In this document: piece after piece, positions 54,843 to 62,402 of the stretch | Numbering within the stretch: position 1 is the stretch's first letter | Layout: each line of letters opens with the position of its first letter | NCBI GenBank assembly: GCA_038213375.1 | Contig: JBBQTB010000033.1 | Location: 1 to 64,000 of the forward strand | Length of the DNA: 64,000 bases | Reading direction: 5' to 3' | Origin: JAAUTT01 sp038213375 | GTDB taxonomy: Bacteria > Bacteroidota > Bacteroidia > Bacteroidales > JAAUTT01 | Translations under genes and position numbers: made by a program | The notes under the pieces: model-generated | Told to the model about the DNA's origin: nothing | The model's database searches: none | The model's input: only the letters and a program-made list of their open reading frames with translations

Positions 54843-55877
54843 ATGCCTCGATTTTTCATTATGATTTGCCTTATGATGTCTTTGAGTGTTTATGCTCAGG
54901 AATCGCATTTAAAAAATATGAAACAACTCACATTTGGTGGAGATAACGCGGAGGCTTACTTTAGTTTTGACGGTAAAAACCTGAGTTTTCAAAGCAATAA
55001 CAAAGCATGGGGATTGCAGTGCGATCAGATTTTCAATATGGATATCAGCAGAGCATCGGCTGATACAACCTATAAACCGCCGCTTATAAGTACCGGCAAA
55101 GGCAGAACTACATGTAGTTTTTTTCTTCCCGGGGATAAAACAATTCTTTATGCTTCAACGCACCTCAATGGGGACAAGTGCCCTGAATCTGTTAAAATCG
55201 AAGGCAAGTATATTTGGGCGGTATACAATAACTACGATATTTTTGTATCCGATTTAAACGGTAAAATCATTAAACAACTTACCAATACATTAGGCTACGA
55301 TGCCGAAGCCACTATTTCGCCCAAAGGCGATAAAATTGTTTTTACCAGCGACCGCAGTGGCGATTTGGAATTATGGACTATGAATATTGACGGATCGGAC
55401 CAGAAACAGGTAACCTTTGGTTTAGGGTACGATGGCGGTGCTTTCTTTTCACCTGATGGAAAACAATTAGTTTTTCGTGCATCGCGCCCCACAACTGACG
55501 AAGAGGTGAAAGAATACAAGGATCTGTTTGCAAAAGGACTTGTTGCTCCTGTAAACATGGAAATTTATGTGTGTGATGTTGATGGCAAAAACCTGAGGCA
55601 AGTAACACACCTTGGCAAAGCCAATTGGGCTCCTTTTTTTCATCCTTCAGGAAAGAAGATTATTTTCTCCAGCAATCACCACTCGCAACGTGGATATGAT
55701 TTTCAGCTTTATATGATTAACCTTGATGGAAGTGGGCTTGAAAAAATAACTATCGAAAGTTATTTTAATGCATTCCCCATGTTTTCGCCCGATGGAAAGA
55801 AATTAATCTTTTCATCAAACCGAAACAATCACGGAACACATGACACCAATTTGTTTATAGCAGATTGGATAAATTAA
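54843..55877 (+). CDS. Exported TolB-like beta-propeller protein
   Basis: A 344-residue protein with a short signal peptide (M-I-C-L-M-M-S-L-S-V-Y-A-Q, about 6-19). At least five PD40/WD40-like blades follow, each with an F-S-x-D-G-K or S-P-x-G-D-K turn (for example S-P-K-G-D-K-I-V-F-T-S-D-R-S-G, then S-P-D-G-K-Q-L-V-F, then S-P-D-G-K-K-L-I-F-S-S-N-R). The closest well-known relative is TolB's propeller, but the TolB N-terminal domain is missing, so it is not TolB itself. It is periplasmic or secreted. The yceI-like gene follows after 59 bp. Confidence 0.85.
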   Translation: MPRFFIMICLMMSLSVYAQESHLKNMKQLTFGGDNAEAYFSFDGKNLSFQSNNKAWGLQCDQIFNMDISRASADTTYKPPLISTGKGRTTCSFFLPGDKTILYASTHLNGDKCPESVKIEGKYIWAVYNNYDIFVSDLNGKIIKQLTNTLGYDAEATISPKGDKIVFTSDRSGDLELWTMNIDGSDQKQVTFGLGYDGGAFFSPDGKQLVFRASRPTTDEEVKEYKDLFAKGLVAPVNMEIYVCDVDGKNLRQVTHLGKANWAPFFHPSGKKIIFSSNHHSQRGYDFQLYMINLDGSGLEKITIESYFNAFPMFSPDGKKLIFSSNRNNHGTHDTNLFIADWIN

Positions 55878-55936
55878 AATTAATTAAACAATAAACAATT
55901 AATAATCAATTTAAAAACAATTAAAATTTCTAACCT

Positions 55937-56512
55937 ATGAGAAAGATTAAATTACTTGCCTTTGCCTTAGTTGTAACAATTGCAGCTTTTGGTCAAACCC
56001 AAACATGGAAATCAGATAAAGCACATTCAAAGTTAGGGTTCTCCATCACTCACTTGCTGGTTTCTGATGTTGAAGGGTCGTTCAAATCATTCGATATTAA
56101 AGTTACATCATCACAAGCCGATTTTTCCGATGCTTTTATTGACTTAACTAGTGAATCAAATAGCATTAATACCGATAATGAACAAAGGGATAACCATTTG
56201 AAGGGTGCCGATTTTTTTGATGTGGCAAAATACCCGGCTTTAACATTTAAAAGCAAATCATTTAAAAAGGTAGAAGGGAAAAAGTATAAACTCGCAGGTG
56301 ATCTGACCATGCACGGTGTTACAAAACCTATAGAACTGGATGTAACATTAAACGGTACAGCCGTAAGTCCAATGGATAAGAAAACCATAGCCGGATTTAA
56401 AATAACCGGAATTATTAAACGGTCCGATTTTGGCTTGGGCACAAAGTACCCGGGTGCTATGTTAGGTGATGAAGTTGCTTTAACATCGAATGTAGAGTTA
56501 GTTAAAGAATAA
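55937..56512 (+). CDS. YceI-family exported lipid-binding protein
   Basis: A 191-residue protein with signal peptide (residues 1-19, I-A-A-F-G-Q) and the full YceI lipocalin-like fold: W-K-S-D-K-A-H-S-K-L-G-F-S-I-T-H near 24-39, then D-N-H-L-K-G-A-D-F-F-D-V, then L-T-M-H-G-V-T-K-P. YceI proteins bind isoprenoid or fatty-acid-like molecules in the periplasm. A strong terminator follows, shared with the convergent esterase gene. Confidence 0.93.
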   Translation: MRKIKLLAFALVVTIAAFGQTQTWKSDKAHSKLGFSITHLLVSDVEGSFKSFDIKVTSSQADFSDAFIDLTSESNSINTDNEQRDNHLKGADFFDVAKYPALTFKSKSFKKVEGKKYKLAGDLTMHGVTKPIELDVTLNGTAVSPMDKKTIAGFKITGIIKRSDFGLGTKYPGAMLGDEVALTSNVELVKE

Positions 56513-56532
56513 CTTATCAATAAGTTCAAAAT

Positions 56533-56582
56533 AAATCTCAAGTCTCTTGCAAATATTCTAATGTAAAGAGACTTGAGATTTT
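56533..56582. terminator. Bidirectional terminator between yceI-like and esterase genes
   Basis: AATCTCAAGTCTCTT (56534-56548) pairs perfectly with AAGAGACTTGAGATT (56566-56580), with a 17-base loop and T/A runs on the outer sides. It serves the two convergent genes. Confidence 0.85.
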
Positions 56583-56592
56583 TTAAATTACA

Positions 56593-57459
56593 TTAAAACT
56601 GATGAAAAGCTTGGGATACAAAAGCAAGCACTGTTGGCAAAGCTTCGCGCCAATAAACCCAACTATGTCCACCATCGCGAATACGGAACTCATGAGGAAT
56701 TTCCTTTTTACGCATCGCAATATGAACAAGTGAATTTCCTTCAAAAAGAAAATCATCGTCGCCGCAATCAATATACCAACGTACAGCTTTTTTCTGGTCT
56801 TCGGGTATCTGACTGATCAAATCTAACGCGTTATGACGTTTATAATAATTTGCGATAACGGTTGTGTCGGTGATAGTCTTATTCTCCTTTATTATTCGGG
56901 AAGTGGCTTCCTGAAGTGTCAAAGGACCAATATAAGCGCTCAGAGGACAAGCCGATGAAAACAATTCAGGATGATGCAACGCATACATGAAAGTACCCCC
57001 ACCGCCCATCGATAAGCCAGCAATGGCGCGATATCGCTTCTCAGTTTTAACACGGTATTTCTGTTCAATATAGGGAATGAATTCCTTAAAGAAAAAATCC
57101 TCATAATTCCAATCACCACTGATGCTGTTAAAATAACCCCGTTGGCCAGTATTGCCATCAGGCATTATAATAATCATAGGAGTAGTAGTTCCTTCTGATA
57201 TTGCCTTATCTGTAATCCTCAATACTTCACCGAATTGAACCCATCCTGTCTGATCATCACCTGCACCATGTAACAGGTATAAAACGGGATAACTTCGTTG
57301 AGATGTTTCATAATCAGGTGGGAGATAAACTGCGAATTTTCTTTCGCTTTTAAGAATTTTACTGGGCATGGACAAGTTGTCGGATACCTTTCCCTGCTGG
57401 GCAGGCAATAAAGCAGACCAAATAAAAAGGACTACCGTAAAAAGAAACAATTTTTTCAT
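56593..57459 (-). CDS. Exported esterase (esterase D-like alpha/beta hydrolase)
   Basis: A 288-residue alpha/beta-hydrolase with signal peptide (about 1-20, L-L-P-A-Q). The oxyanion region is L-L-H-G-A-G-D-D near 62-69. The nucleophile is Ser150 in G-L-S-M-G-G, with acid Asp near 235 (C-G-D-D-D-F) and His265 (D-G-G-H-S-W). Such secreted esterases in Bacteroidota deacylate plant or host carbohydrates (acetyl or feruloyl esters), but the substrate cannot be fixed. 120 bp after the VirJ-like gene on the same strand. Confidence 0.88.
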   Translation of the reverse strand: MKKLFLFTVVLFIWSALLPAQQGKVSDNLSMPSKILKSERKFAVYLPPDYETSQRSYPVLYLLHGAGDDQTGWVQFGEVLRITDKAISEGTTTPMIIIMPDGNTGQRGYFNSISGDWNYEDFFFKEFIPYIEQKYRVKTEKRYRAIAGLSMGGGGTFMYALHHPELFSSACPLSAYIGPLTLQEATSRIIKENKTITDTTVIANYYKRHNALDLISQIPEDQKKAVRWYIDCGDDDFLFEGNSLVHIAMRKKEIPHEFRIRDGGHSWVYWREALPTVLAFVSQAFHQF

Positions 57460-57578
57460 AGGTAATTAGTATTTGAATAAGGAATAAAAATAAACATTAT
57501 TTTCAAACACTTTTTATTTTTCTGATTACCTGATATACATAATACCAAATAGAACAAACTAAAAAAATGCTCCTTTCT

Positions 57579-58256
57579 TTATTTCAATTCGTCTAAAATC
57601 TGTTTCATAACTGCTTTAGCATCTGAGAAGTGATGGCCACCTTTCACTAAACATATTTTTAAGTTCATTTGCTGATGTGATGCATCGAAAATTGGTGTTT
57701 CGTTGGCGCCAAAAAAACAAAAAATGTTTGTTGTCGAAATCTTACCAATTTCAGCCACCACATCATATTCATATTTGCCATTGAAAGTCAGCATATCATT
57801 CAAATGAATAGTAAAATCGGAAGTTTGCGAAGGGGTAATAAGCGCTATTAATTTTATTTTTTCTTTCAAATCGTTTGGCAACCGATTCATTAAAAAGGGA
57901 ATTATCTCGGCGCCAAACGAATATCCAATCATAATAATTTCCTTTTTATTCCACTCCTTCTGATACCTATACAATACAGGAACAATATCTTTCGTAAATT
58001 GATCGGGGTTTTTTTTCGACCAGAAATATCGAAATGAATTTATTGCAACATAAGGCATTTTTTCTTCTACATACTCATTGGCCATTTTATTATCAAAAGT
58101 ATTCCACCCAGCATCCCCTGTAATATAAAAAACCATCGGATAAGCGCTTACCGGTGCACTTTTTATTCTTAATGGTAAATCTGAATTCTGACATACAGCA
58201 TTATTTTCTTTGGTAAACATACATATGACCAATGACATGAATAATATAAACTTCAT
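57579..58256 (-). CDS. VirJ/AcvB-like exported alpha/beta-hydrolase
   Basis: A 225-residue protein with signal peptide (about 1-20). It matches the VirJ domain: P-M-V-F-Y-I-T-G-D-A-G-W near 40-51, F-R-Y-F-W-S-K-K-N-P, nucleophile Ser113 in G-Y-S-F-G-A-E, and His208/His209 near the end (G-G-H-H-F-S-D). In plant-associated proteobacteria VirJ/AcvB hydrolyses lysyl-phosphatidylglycerol in the periplasm. No lysyl-PG synthase is visible here, so the lipid substrate is a guess. It is transcribed ahead of the esterase gene. Confidence 0.8.
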   Translation of the reverse strand: MKFILFMSLVICMFTKENNAVCQNSDLPLRIKSAPVSAYPMVFYITGDAGWNTFDNKMANEYVEEKMPYVAINSFRYFWSKKNPDQFTKDIVPVLYRYQKEWNKKEIIMIGYSFGAEIIPFLMNRLPNDLKEKIKLIALITPSQTSDFTIHLNDMLTFNGKYEYDVVAEIGKISTTNIFCFFGANETPIFDASHQQMNLKICLVKGGHHFSDAKAVMKQILDELK

Positions 58257-58350
58257 CTAACTAAAACTTATGGTTCGAAGCCAAAATTAATCTTTCTTTA
58301 CATAATAATAGAACCAAAAATTTTCAGCCACCAATTATTTTTTCCAGAAA

Positions 58351-58504
58351 AGAATTATGTATCAATGTCATTGACTTAAGGTTTTGACCTCCCAAAGCTC
58401 TTTAAAAAGGAGGGCCAACTTGAGCAGTGCCAGTAACAAGTTATTACCCCTTTTTAAAGGGTTGGGGTTAATTTTGATTAAGTCAACGACATAGAATTGT
58501 GTAT
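58351..58504. mobile_element. MITE-like element with direct repeats
   Basis: Imperfect 16-bp inverted repeats (58365-58380 and 58477-58492, two mismatches) enclose about 130 bp with internal hairpin-forming sequence (CCTCCC…GGAGGG and CCCC…GGGG). Just outside are 12-bp direct repeats (58351-58362 and 58493-58504) differing by one base, which look like a target-site duplication. There is no coding capacity. It looks like a non-autonomous miniature element inserted upstream of the 421-residue protein gene. Confidence 0.6.
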
Positions 58505-58530
58505 ATTGTTTTTTTACAAAACATCAGTGA

Positions 58531-59796
58531 ATGAGCCGCCATGTAAAATATTTTTTCTCAATAATTTTTCTTTTCTTATGGTTTATAAATGGACATTCAC
58601 AAACATGCGATAGCCTGAAAGAATATCATACTACGAATAATTATTCATTTATCATTCAGGACTCTCCGGCTCGACTATTTACCATGCGCCAATTCGATCA
58701 GAATTATTTGAGCGGATATAGATTGCTGTCGCCCACATTGCGAAAAAACTTCAATCCAACTTTAAACTATATAATCCAAGCGGTTAGTTATATTTTGGTT
58801 TTTGGACCGATGACGCACGAGGAAGCCCATCGATCTGTGCTTATCTTAAAAAATATTGGATCTATTTCTCAACCATACTTCCTGTCGAAACGAGGTGGGT
58901 ATATTGACGGTGTTACCGATGCCGCATTAAAAGATATGAGAGATAACGATTTTCCGAACTTTGCACGATTGCATACCGCAGGTCTTGAGTCGGATTATAT
59001 GCTCGTAAACCATGAGGAAGCCCTCCTTGCATTTGAAGATGAAACATTTAAAAATATTGCAATTGAATATCTTATTCGAAAAGCTATGTTAATGCAATAT
59101 TATTTGATTGGTTTTATTCATTATGATGTTGATGGGGCAGAGGAAAAGAATGAGCTTAAACGTGATATTGTTGGCAACGATGTTTATGGTATAGTGAGGC
59201 ACTGGCATAGGCCGGCGATGGAATATAAGCGTTATACCTTATATAACGACCTTACCGTAGAGGAAAAAAAGTTTGTTAAACGAATGGGGTTTCGTTCATT
59301 TATTAATCTTATCAATACCAACATCATCAGTATTAATAACTTTTCAATTTCCCATAATTTAAAAATGAATTTCGGGATGGGATATACAATGAGTCCTTTT
59401 GGCGATTTCATTGATGAAACCGCTTGGATTAAATATAAAAACGATTATAAGCTAATCACTTATCTTCGGGAGTTTCAAAATAAGAATAACTGGTTTCTTG
59501 GTGGCGGAATAGCAATTAATGACTTAATGCTATCGAAACGAATAGGAACCAACATTAATACTCACATTTGGAATCAACCGCAAAACCTTGAATTCAATGA
59601 TATAAAAGGACAATTAGGAGGGGCTGTTGAAGTAACAGGCAAGTATTTATTTTTTACAAAAAAAACCACTACTCTTCATAATATATCTTTTGATTTAGGT
59701 TTTATCTTTAAAACAATAGGTTTTTTACCCGAGGAAATTTATCTTAAAAAACACATCGGTTTTCGAATGGGTGTTAGTTTTGGATTTGACAAATAA
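58531..59796 (+). CDS. Exported protein with HExxH motif and barrel-like C-terminus, unknown family
   Basis: A 421-residue protein with a signal peptide (about 1-24, F-I-N-G-H-S-Q). The N-terminal half has H96-E-E-A-H100, a perfect HExxH zinc motif directly after a hydrophobic stretch (I-I-Q-A-V-S-Y-I-L-V-F), and G-L-E153-S-D about 53 residues later, spaced like the third-ligand region of gluzincins. The C-terminal half (about 265-421) alternates hydrophobic strands and ends in F-R-M-G-V-S-F-G-F-D-K, suggesting an outer-membrane barrel. I do not recognise the family. A surface or periplasmic metalloprotease tethered to a barrel is a hypothesis. It is preceded by the MITE-like element. Confidence 0.65.
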   Translation: MSRHVKYFFSIIFLFLWFINGHSQTCDSLKEYHTTNNYSFIIQDSPARLFTMRQFDQNYLSGYRLLSPTLRKNFNPTLNYIIQAVSYILVFGPMTHEEAHRSVLILKNIGSISQPYFLSKRGGYIDGVTDAALKDMRDNDFPNFARLHTAGLESDYMLVNHEEALLAFEDETFKNIAIEYLIRKAMLMQYYLIGFIHYDVDGAEEKNELKRDIVGNDVYGIVRHWHRPAMEYKRYTLYNDLTVEEKKFVKRMGFRSFINLINTNIISINNFSISHNLKMNFGMGYTMSPFGDFIDETAWIKYKNDYKLITYLREFQNKNNWFLGGGIAINDLMLSKRIGTNINTHIWNQPQNLEFNDIKGQLGGAVEVTGKYLFFTKKTTTLHNISFDLGFIFKTIGFLPEEIYLKKHIGFRMGVSFGFDK

Positions 59797-59833
59797 TTAT
59801 TTTTTCTCAAAATCAATGCACTAAATTGAATAA

Positions 59834-59900
59834 TTAGTATTTTTTGAATACTGTTGTTGATGTATGTCCTCCAAACCCAAATTCTATGAGTGCCTGATTA
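59834..59900 (-). pseudogene. 3' relic of a fabF-like (3-oxoacyl-ACP synthase II) gene
   Basis: The minus strand encodes about 22 codons (R-Y-N-Q-A-L-I-E-F-G-F-G-G-H-T-S-T-T-V-F-K-K-Y, then stop). G-F-G-G-H/T followed by a V-F-K-K-Y end is the diagnostic C-terminus of FabF-type condensing enzymes. The rest of the gene is absent: upstream sequence is AT-rich and then the DnaA-domain gene. It appears to be a leftover tail from a deletion or replacement. Confidence 0.4.
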
Positions 59901-59941
59901 TAACGTAAATATATTTTTAAATAATTGATTGCTGTTGATCA

Positions 59942-60388
59942 TTAAAGATGTCCGATAGTTAATTGTTTTTCGATATTTGCCAGCTTAGTTTGAAATTTTC
60001 TATCTGTTTCGCAAAGATTTTTAATGGACTTGCAAGCATGCAATATTGTTGCCGGCGTTTTATTCCCAAATTCGTTCCCAATTTCTCTAAAAGACTTCCG
60101 CGTATAAATGCGGCTTAAGTACATTGCGATTTGTCTATTTTCTACAACCTCTTGCTGGCGCGATTTGCTTTCAAGTTTATCTTCATCCATTCCTGTTGTC
60201 AAGCAAATAATTTTCTTTATAAATGCTATAGAATAAAATAAATTCTGAATTTTACTTTCATTGTTGTCCACTAATTTAGGTTCGATTTTAAATACTTTAT
60301 ATCTTATCCCAATTTTGTTGAGCATATTTAAAAGCCAAATTATAGTCCATTCGGCTGGATGATATTCTATTTCAATAGTTACTTTCAT
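59942..60388 (-). CDS. Orphan DnaA C-terminal domain protein
   Basis: A 148-residue protein. Residues about 56-130 match the DnaA domain IV helix-turn-helix that binds DnaA boxes (R-Q-Q-E-V-V-E-N-R-Q-I-A-M-Y-L-S-R near 77-93, then F-R-E-I-G-N-E-F-G-N-K-T-P-A-T-I-L-H-A). The AAA+ ATPase domain of DnaA is missing, so it is not a replication initiator by itself. In the signature, the box-contacting Arg-Asp-His of DnaA are Lys110, Thr111 and Pro112, so it should read a different sequence or none. The N-terminal 50 residues are unrecognised. Comparable domains occur in Bacteroidota mobile or REP-associated proteins. It is surrounded by mobile-element relics. Confidence 0.75.
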   Translation of the reverse strand: MKVTIEIEYHPAEWTIIWLLNMLNKIGIRYKVFKIEPKLVDNNESKIQNLFYSIAFIKKIICLTTGMDEDKLESKSRQQEVVENRQIAMYLSRIYTRKSFREIGNEFGNKTPATILHACKSIKNLCETDRKFQTKLANIEKQLTIGHL

Positions 60389-60929
60389 TTTCCTTTCTTC
60401 TATTACAGAAAATAAATTCTATCCTTTGGTATTTCAATTTGTTTTGACATTGCTTTCTATTGGCATTTTGGTACAATTTTAACCAATATTCCTTAACATA
60501 AATCCCATGTCTGCCCGTTAAGAACTTTGTTACAAAATATTTACAAATATTCAGGAAGATACTCTATCCAAGAGTAGTTGCTTACCAAAAATAGGGGAGC
60601 TAAATTTGTATGAGGCAAAAGTACTTCGCCTGTTGGGTGAGGGATTTAATGAGAGGGTCATTAAACTATTACTTTGTAAAACTTTGTTTTTTAGCAAAAC
60701 ATTTATTTTTGATATTCGTGATCCTCAATGCGAGCAAAGCACTACACGCCACGAATGCACAAATGGATAAATAAAAATTGACTAAAATAATTGATAAGGA
60801 AAATAACAACAAAATAGTTGGGAATACATGGAAGTTCAGTCAATTTTGGAGAATTAAAACTGAGTTAAAAACGCAGGTTAATAAATAAAAAAGTATAGTG
60901 CCATAAAAAGATTTGTATAAGGTTAATAT
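60389..60929. other. Non-coding gap between DnaA-domain gene and IS remnant
   Basis: About 540 bp with no credible gene. Short frames (for example ATG at 60610, 54 codons) have no recognisable features. It probably represents decayed mobile-element DNA. Confidence 0.4.
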
Positions 60930-61379
60930 CTCATGGGTTTTTAGCCAAGCCTTACACCGATGAAAGCGAATTGATCTAATGGCACTGGGACCATGTTTTT
61001 CAGCGTTCAGTAAAAGTTATAAATTTTATAATGACAATGGCCGATGTACGTGTGATACCCCTAATATGTGCCGTGGAATTTATCAGGAAAAACATGGGAA
61101 ATAGACACCAAAACAGAAAAAAAGGAAAGAGGTAGTAGCGTAGCCAAAAATGAAGTATACAGACAAATGGTGTCGCAATGCTGGAAAATTTTTAATTTCA
61201 ATTACCGTGTTTGCGATAGTTGGTTTTCAAGTGCTGAAAACATGCAAATGGTAAAACAAGGGATTGGCTCCCAATTTATTGTGACAATGAAGTCGAAACC
61301 CAAGGTGGCGTTCGGCCAGACAGTTGACGTCAAAATGGAATGGTTGAAGCAAATTACTAATCAAAACCATTTTCAGTGA
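60930..61379 (+). pseudogene. IS4-type transposase remnant
   Basis: Fragments of a DDE transposase in two frames. The first frame has K-P-Y-T-D-E-S-E-L-I, an in-frame stop, then W-H-W-D-H-V-F-Q-R-S-V-K-V-I-N-F, which includes the first catalytic Asp. After a frame change, 61068-61379 gives K-N-E-V-Y-R-Q-M-V-S-Q-C and C-D-S-W-F-S-S-A-E-N-M, with the second Asp. The N-terminal DNA-binding part and the third catalytic residue (Glu region) are missing, as are clear terminal inverted repeats. It is a dead element, and its closest family is IS4 and relatives. Confidence 0.75.
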
Positions 61380-61514
61380 AAGCAAAAATTTACCAGGCAG
61401 CAATATAAGCTGCCCATTTGGAGCTAAAAAAGTTATCAACAAAAGCTGCTACTTAATCCTGTTTTAAAATTTAAATTTTGCGTAGCATGAGTACCTGATA
61501 TTTTAAAAAAAAGA

Positions 61515-61522
61515 TAAATTTG
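61515..61522 (+). promoter_or_regulatory. Promoter -7 box TAAATTTG of the ECF sigma gene
   Basis: An exact TAnnTTTG match ending 21 bp before the TTG start at 61544. No clear -33 TTTG. Confidence 0.45.
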
Positions 61523-61543
61523 TGAATAAATTATTTTTGAAAT

Positions 61544-62113
61544 TTGTCTTTTATCGAACACGTAATTGAAAATGAAGATTTTGACAACCTGTTCAGAGAG
61601 TATTACAAAAGTCTCAGAGCTTATGCTTACAGGTTTGTAAATGATAAATTCACTGCAGAAGATATCGTACAGGATGTGTTTTTTCAGGTTTGGGAAAAAA
61701 GACATCAACTCCATAATATAGGATCCATTCGGTCATACCTTTTTACATCGGTATTTAACCGAGCTACCAATTATTTCAATCATAAGAAAATAGTTGATCT
61801 ATATCAACAAAAAAAAGTCGATGCTTATTCAGAGTTGGAATATTATTATCATCAACAAGTTAACAATCATAGTGAAAGTATTATTGCACTGGAGCTTGAA
61901 AAGCAAATAGCTGAGGCAATAAATGATTTGCCTGAGCAATGTAAAAATGTATTTATTCTGAGTCGTAAACTTGGACTTAAAAATCAAGAAATAGCTGATA
62001 AGCTTGGAGTTACAATAAAGGCAGTGGAGAAGCAGATGACAAAAGCTCTTATGTTGCTAAGATTGAGACTTAAAGATTATTTGGTGATTCTGATAGCATA
62101 TTTTTTGAGTTGA
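61544..62113 (+). CDS. ECF-type RNA polymerase sigma factor (right-edge locus)
   Basis: A 189-residue ECF sigma factor. It has region 2 (F-T-A-E-D-I-V-Q-D-V-F-F-Q-V-W near 37-51, then R-S-Y-L-F-T-S-V-F-N-R) and region 4 (L-P-E-Q-C-K-N-V-F, then N-Q-E-I-A-D-K-L-G-V-T-I-K-A-V-E-K-Q). The start is TTG: a stop codon lies two codons upstream and no ATG occurs in the N-terminal half. The C-terminus ends with a short hydrophobic tail (V-I-L-I-A-Y-F-L-S), typical of Bacteroidota members. It precedes fecR by 289 bp and should be controlled by it. Confidence 0.92.
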   Translation: MSFIEHVIENEDFDNLFREYYKSLRAYAYRFVNDKFTAEDIVQDVFFQVWEKRHQLHNIGSIRSYLFTSVFNRATNYFNHKKIVDLYQQKKVDAYSELEYYYHQQVNNHSESIIALELEKQIAEAINDLPEQCKNVFILSRKLGLKNQEIADKLGVTIKAVEKQMTKALMLLRLRLKDYLVILIAYFLS

Positions 62114-62358
62114 ACAAGATACTCTAACCTGAATAATTCAGAAATTCAAATTTTAGTTTTTTAAATCAAATATCGTCTTCTCCGGGATATAAATTTTAGT
62201 TTGTGAACCTAATTATAGCGGATGTAGGGATAACGAATTGTCAATCTTTTGGTTTTTGTTTTCCCATTTGGGTAATTTTAAACTATATGAAGTAATGAAA
62301 ACTTGTTTACATAAGAAATTCATTTTTGAAAAAAAGAAAAAAATATTTTTTAGAGGTA

Positions 62359-62383
62359 GGGTAAAAAGCAATTGGTTTGTCTA
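62359..62383 (+). promoter_or_regulatory. Putative ECF-sigma promoter of fecR (right-edge locus)
   Basis: GGGTAA, 13 bp, then TGTCTA, ending 19 bp before the fecR ATG. The same arrangement precedes fecR1 (GGGGAA-N13-TGTATT). Conservation of both boxes and of exact spacing between unlinked loci argues for a shared ECF-type promoter. Confidence 0.55.
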
Positions 62384-62402
62384 GGTTAATACAAGAAGAA
62401 AA

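Noticed and set aside
60610..60774. 54-codon frame and an overlapping frame with weak likeness to a LuxR-type helix-turn-helix (V-L-R-L-L-G-E-G-F)
   Set aside because: Too short and too weak; one frame has no start and neither continues the domain.
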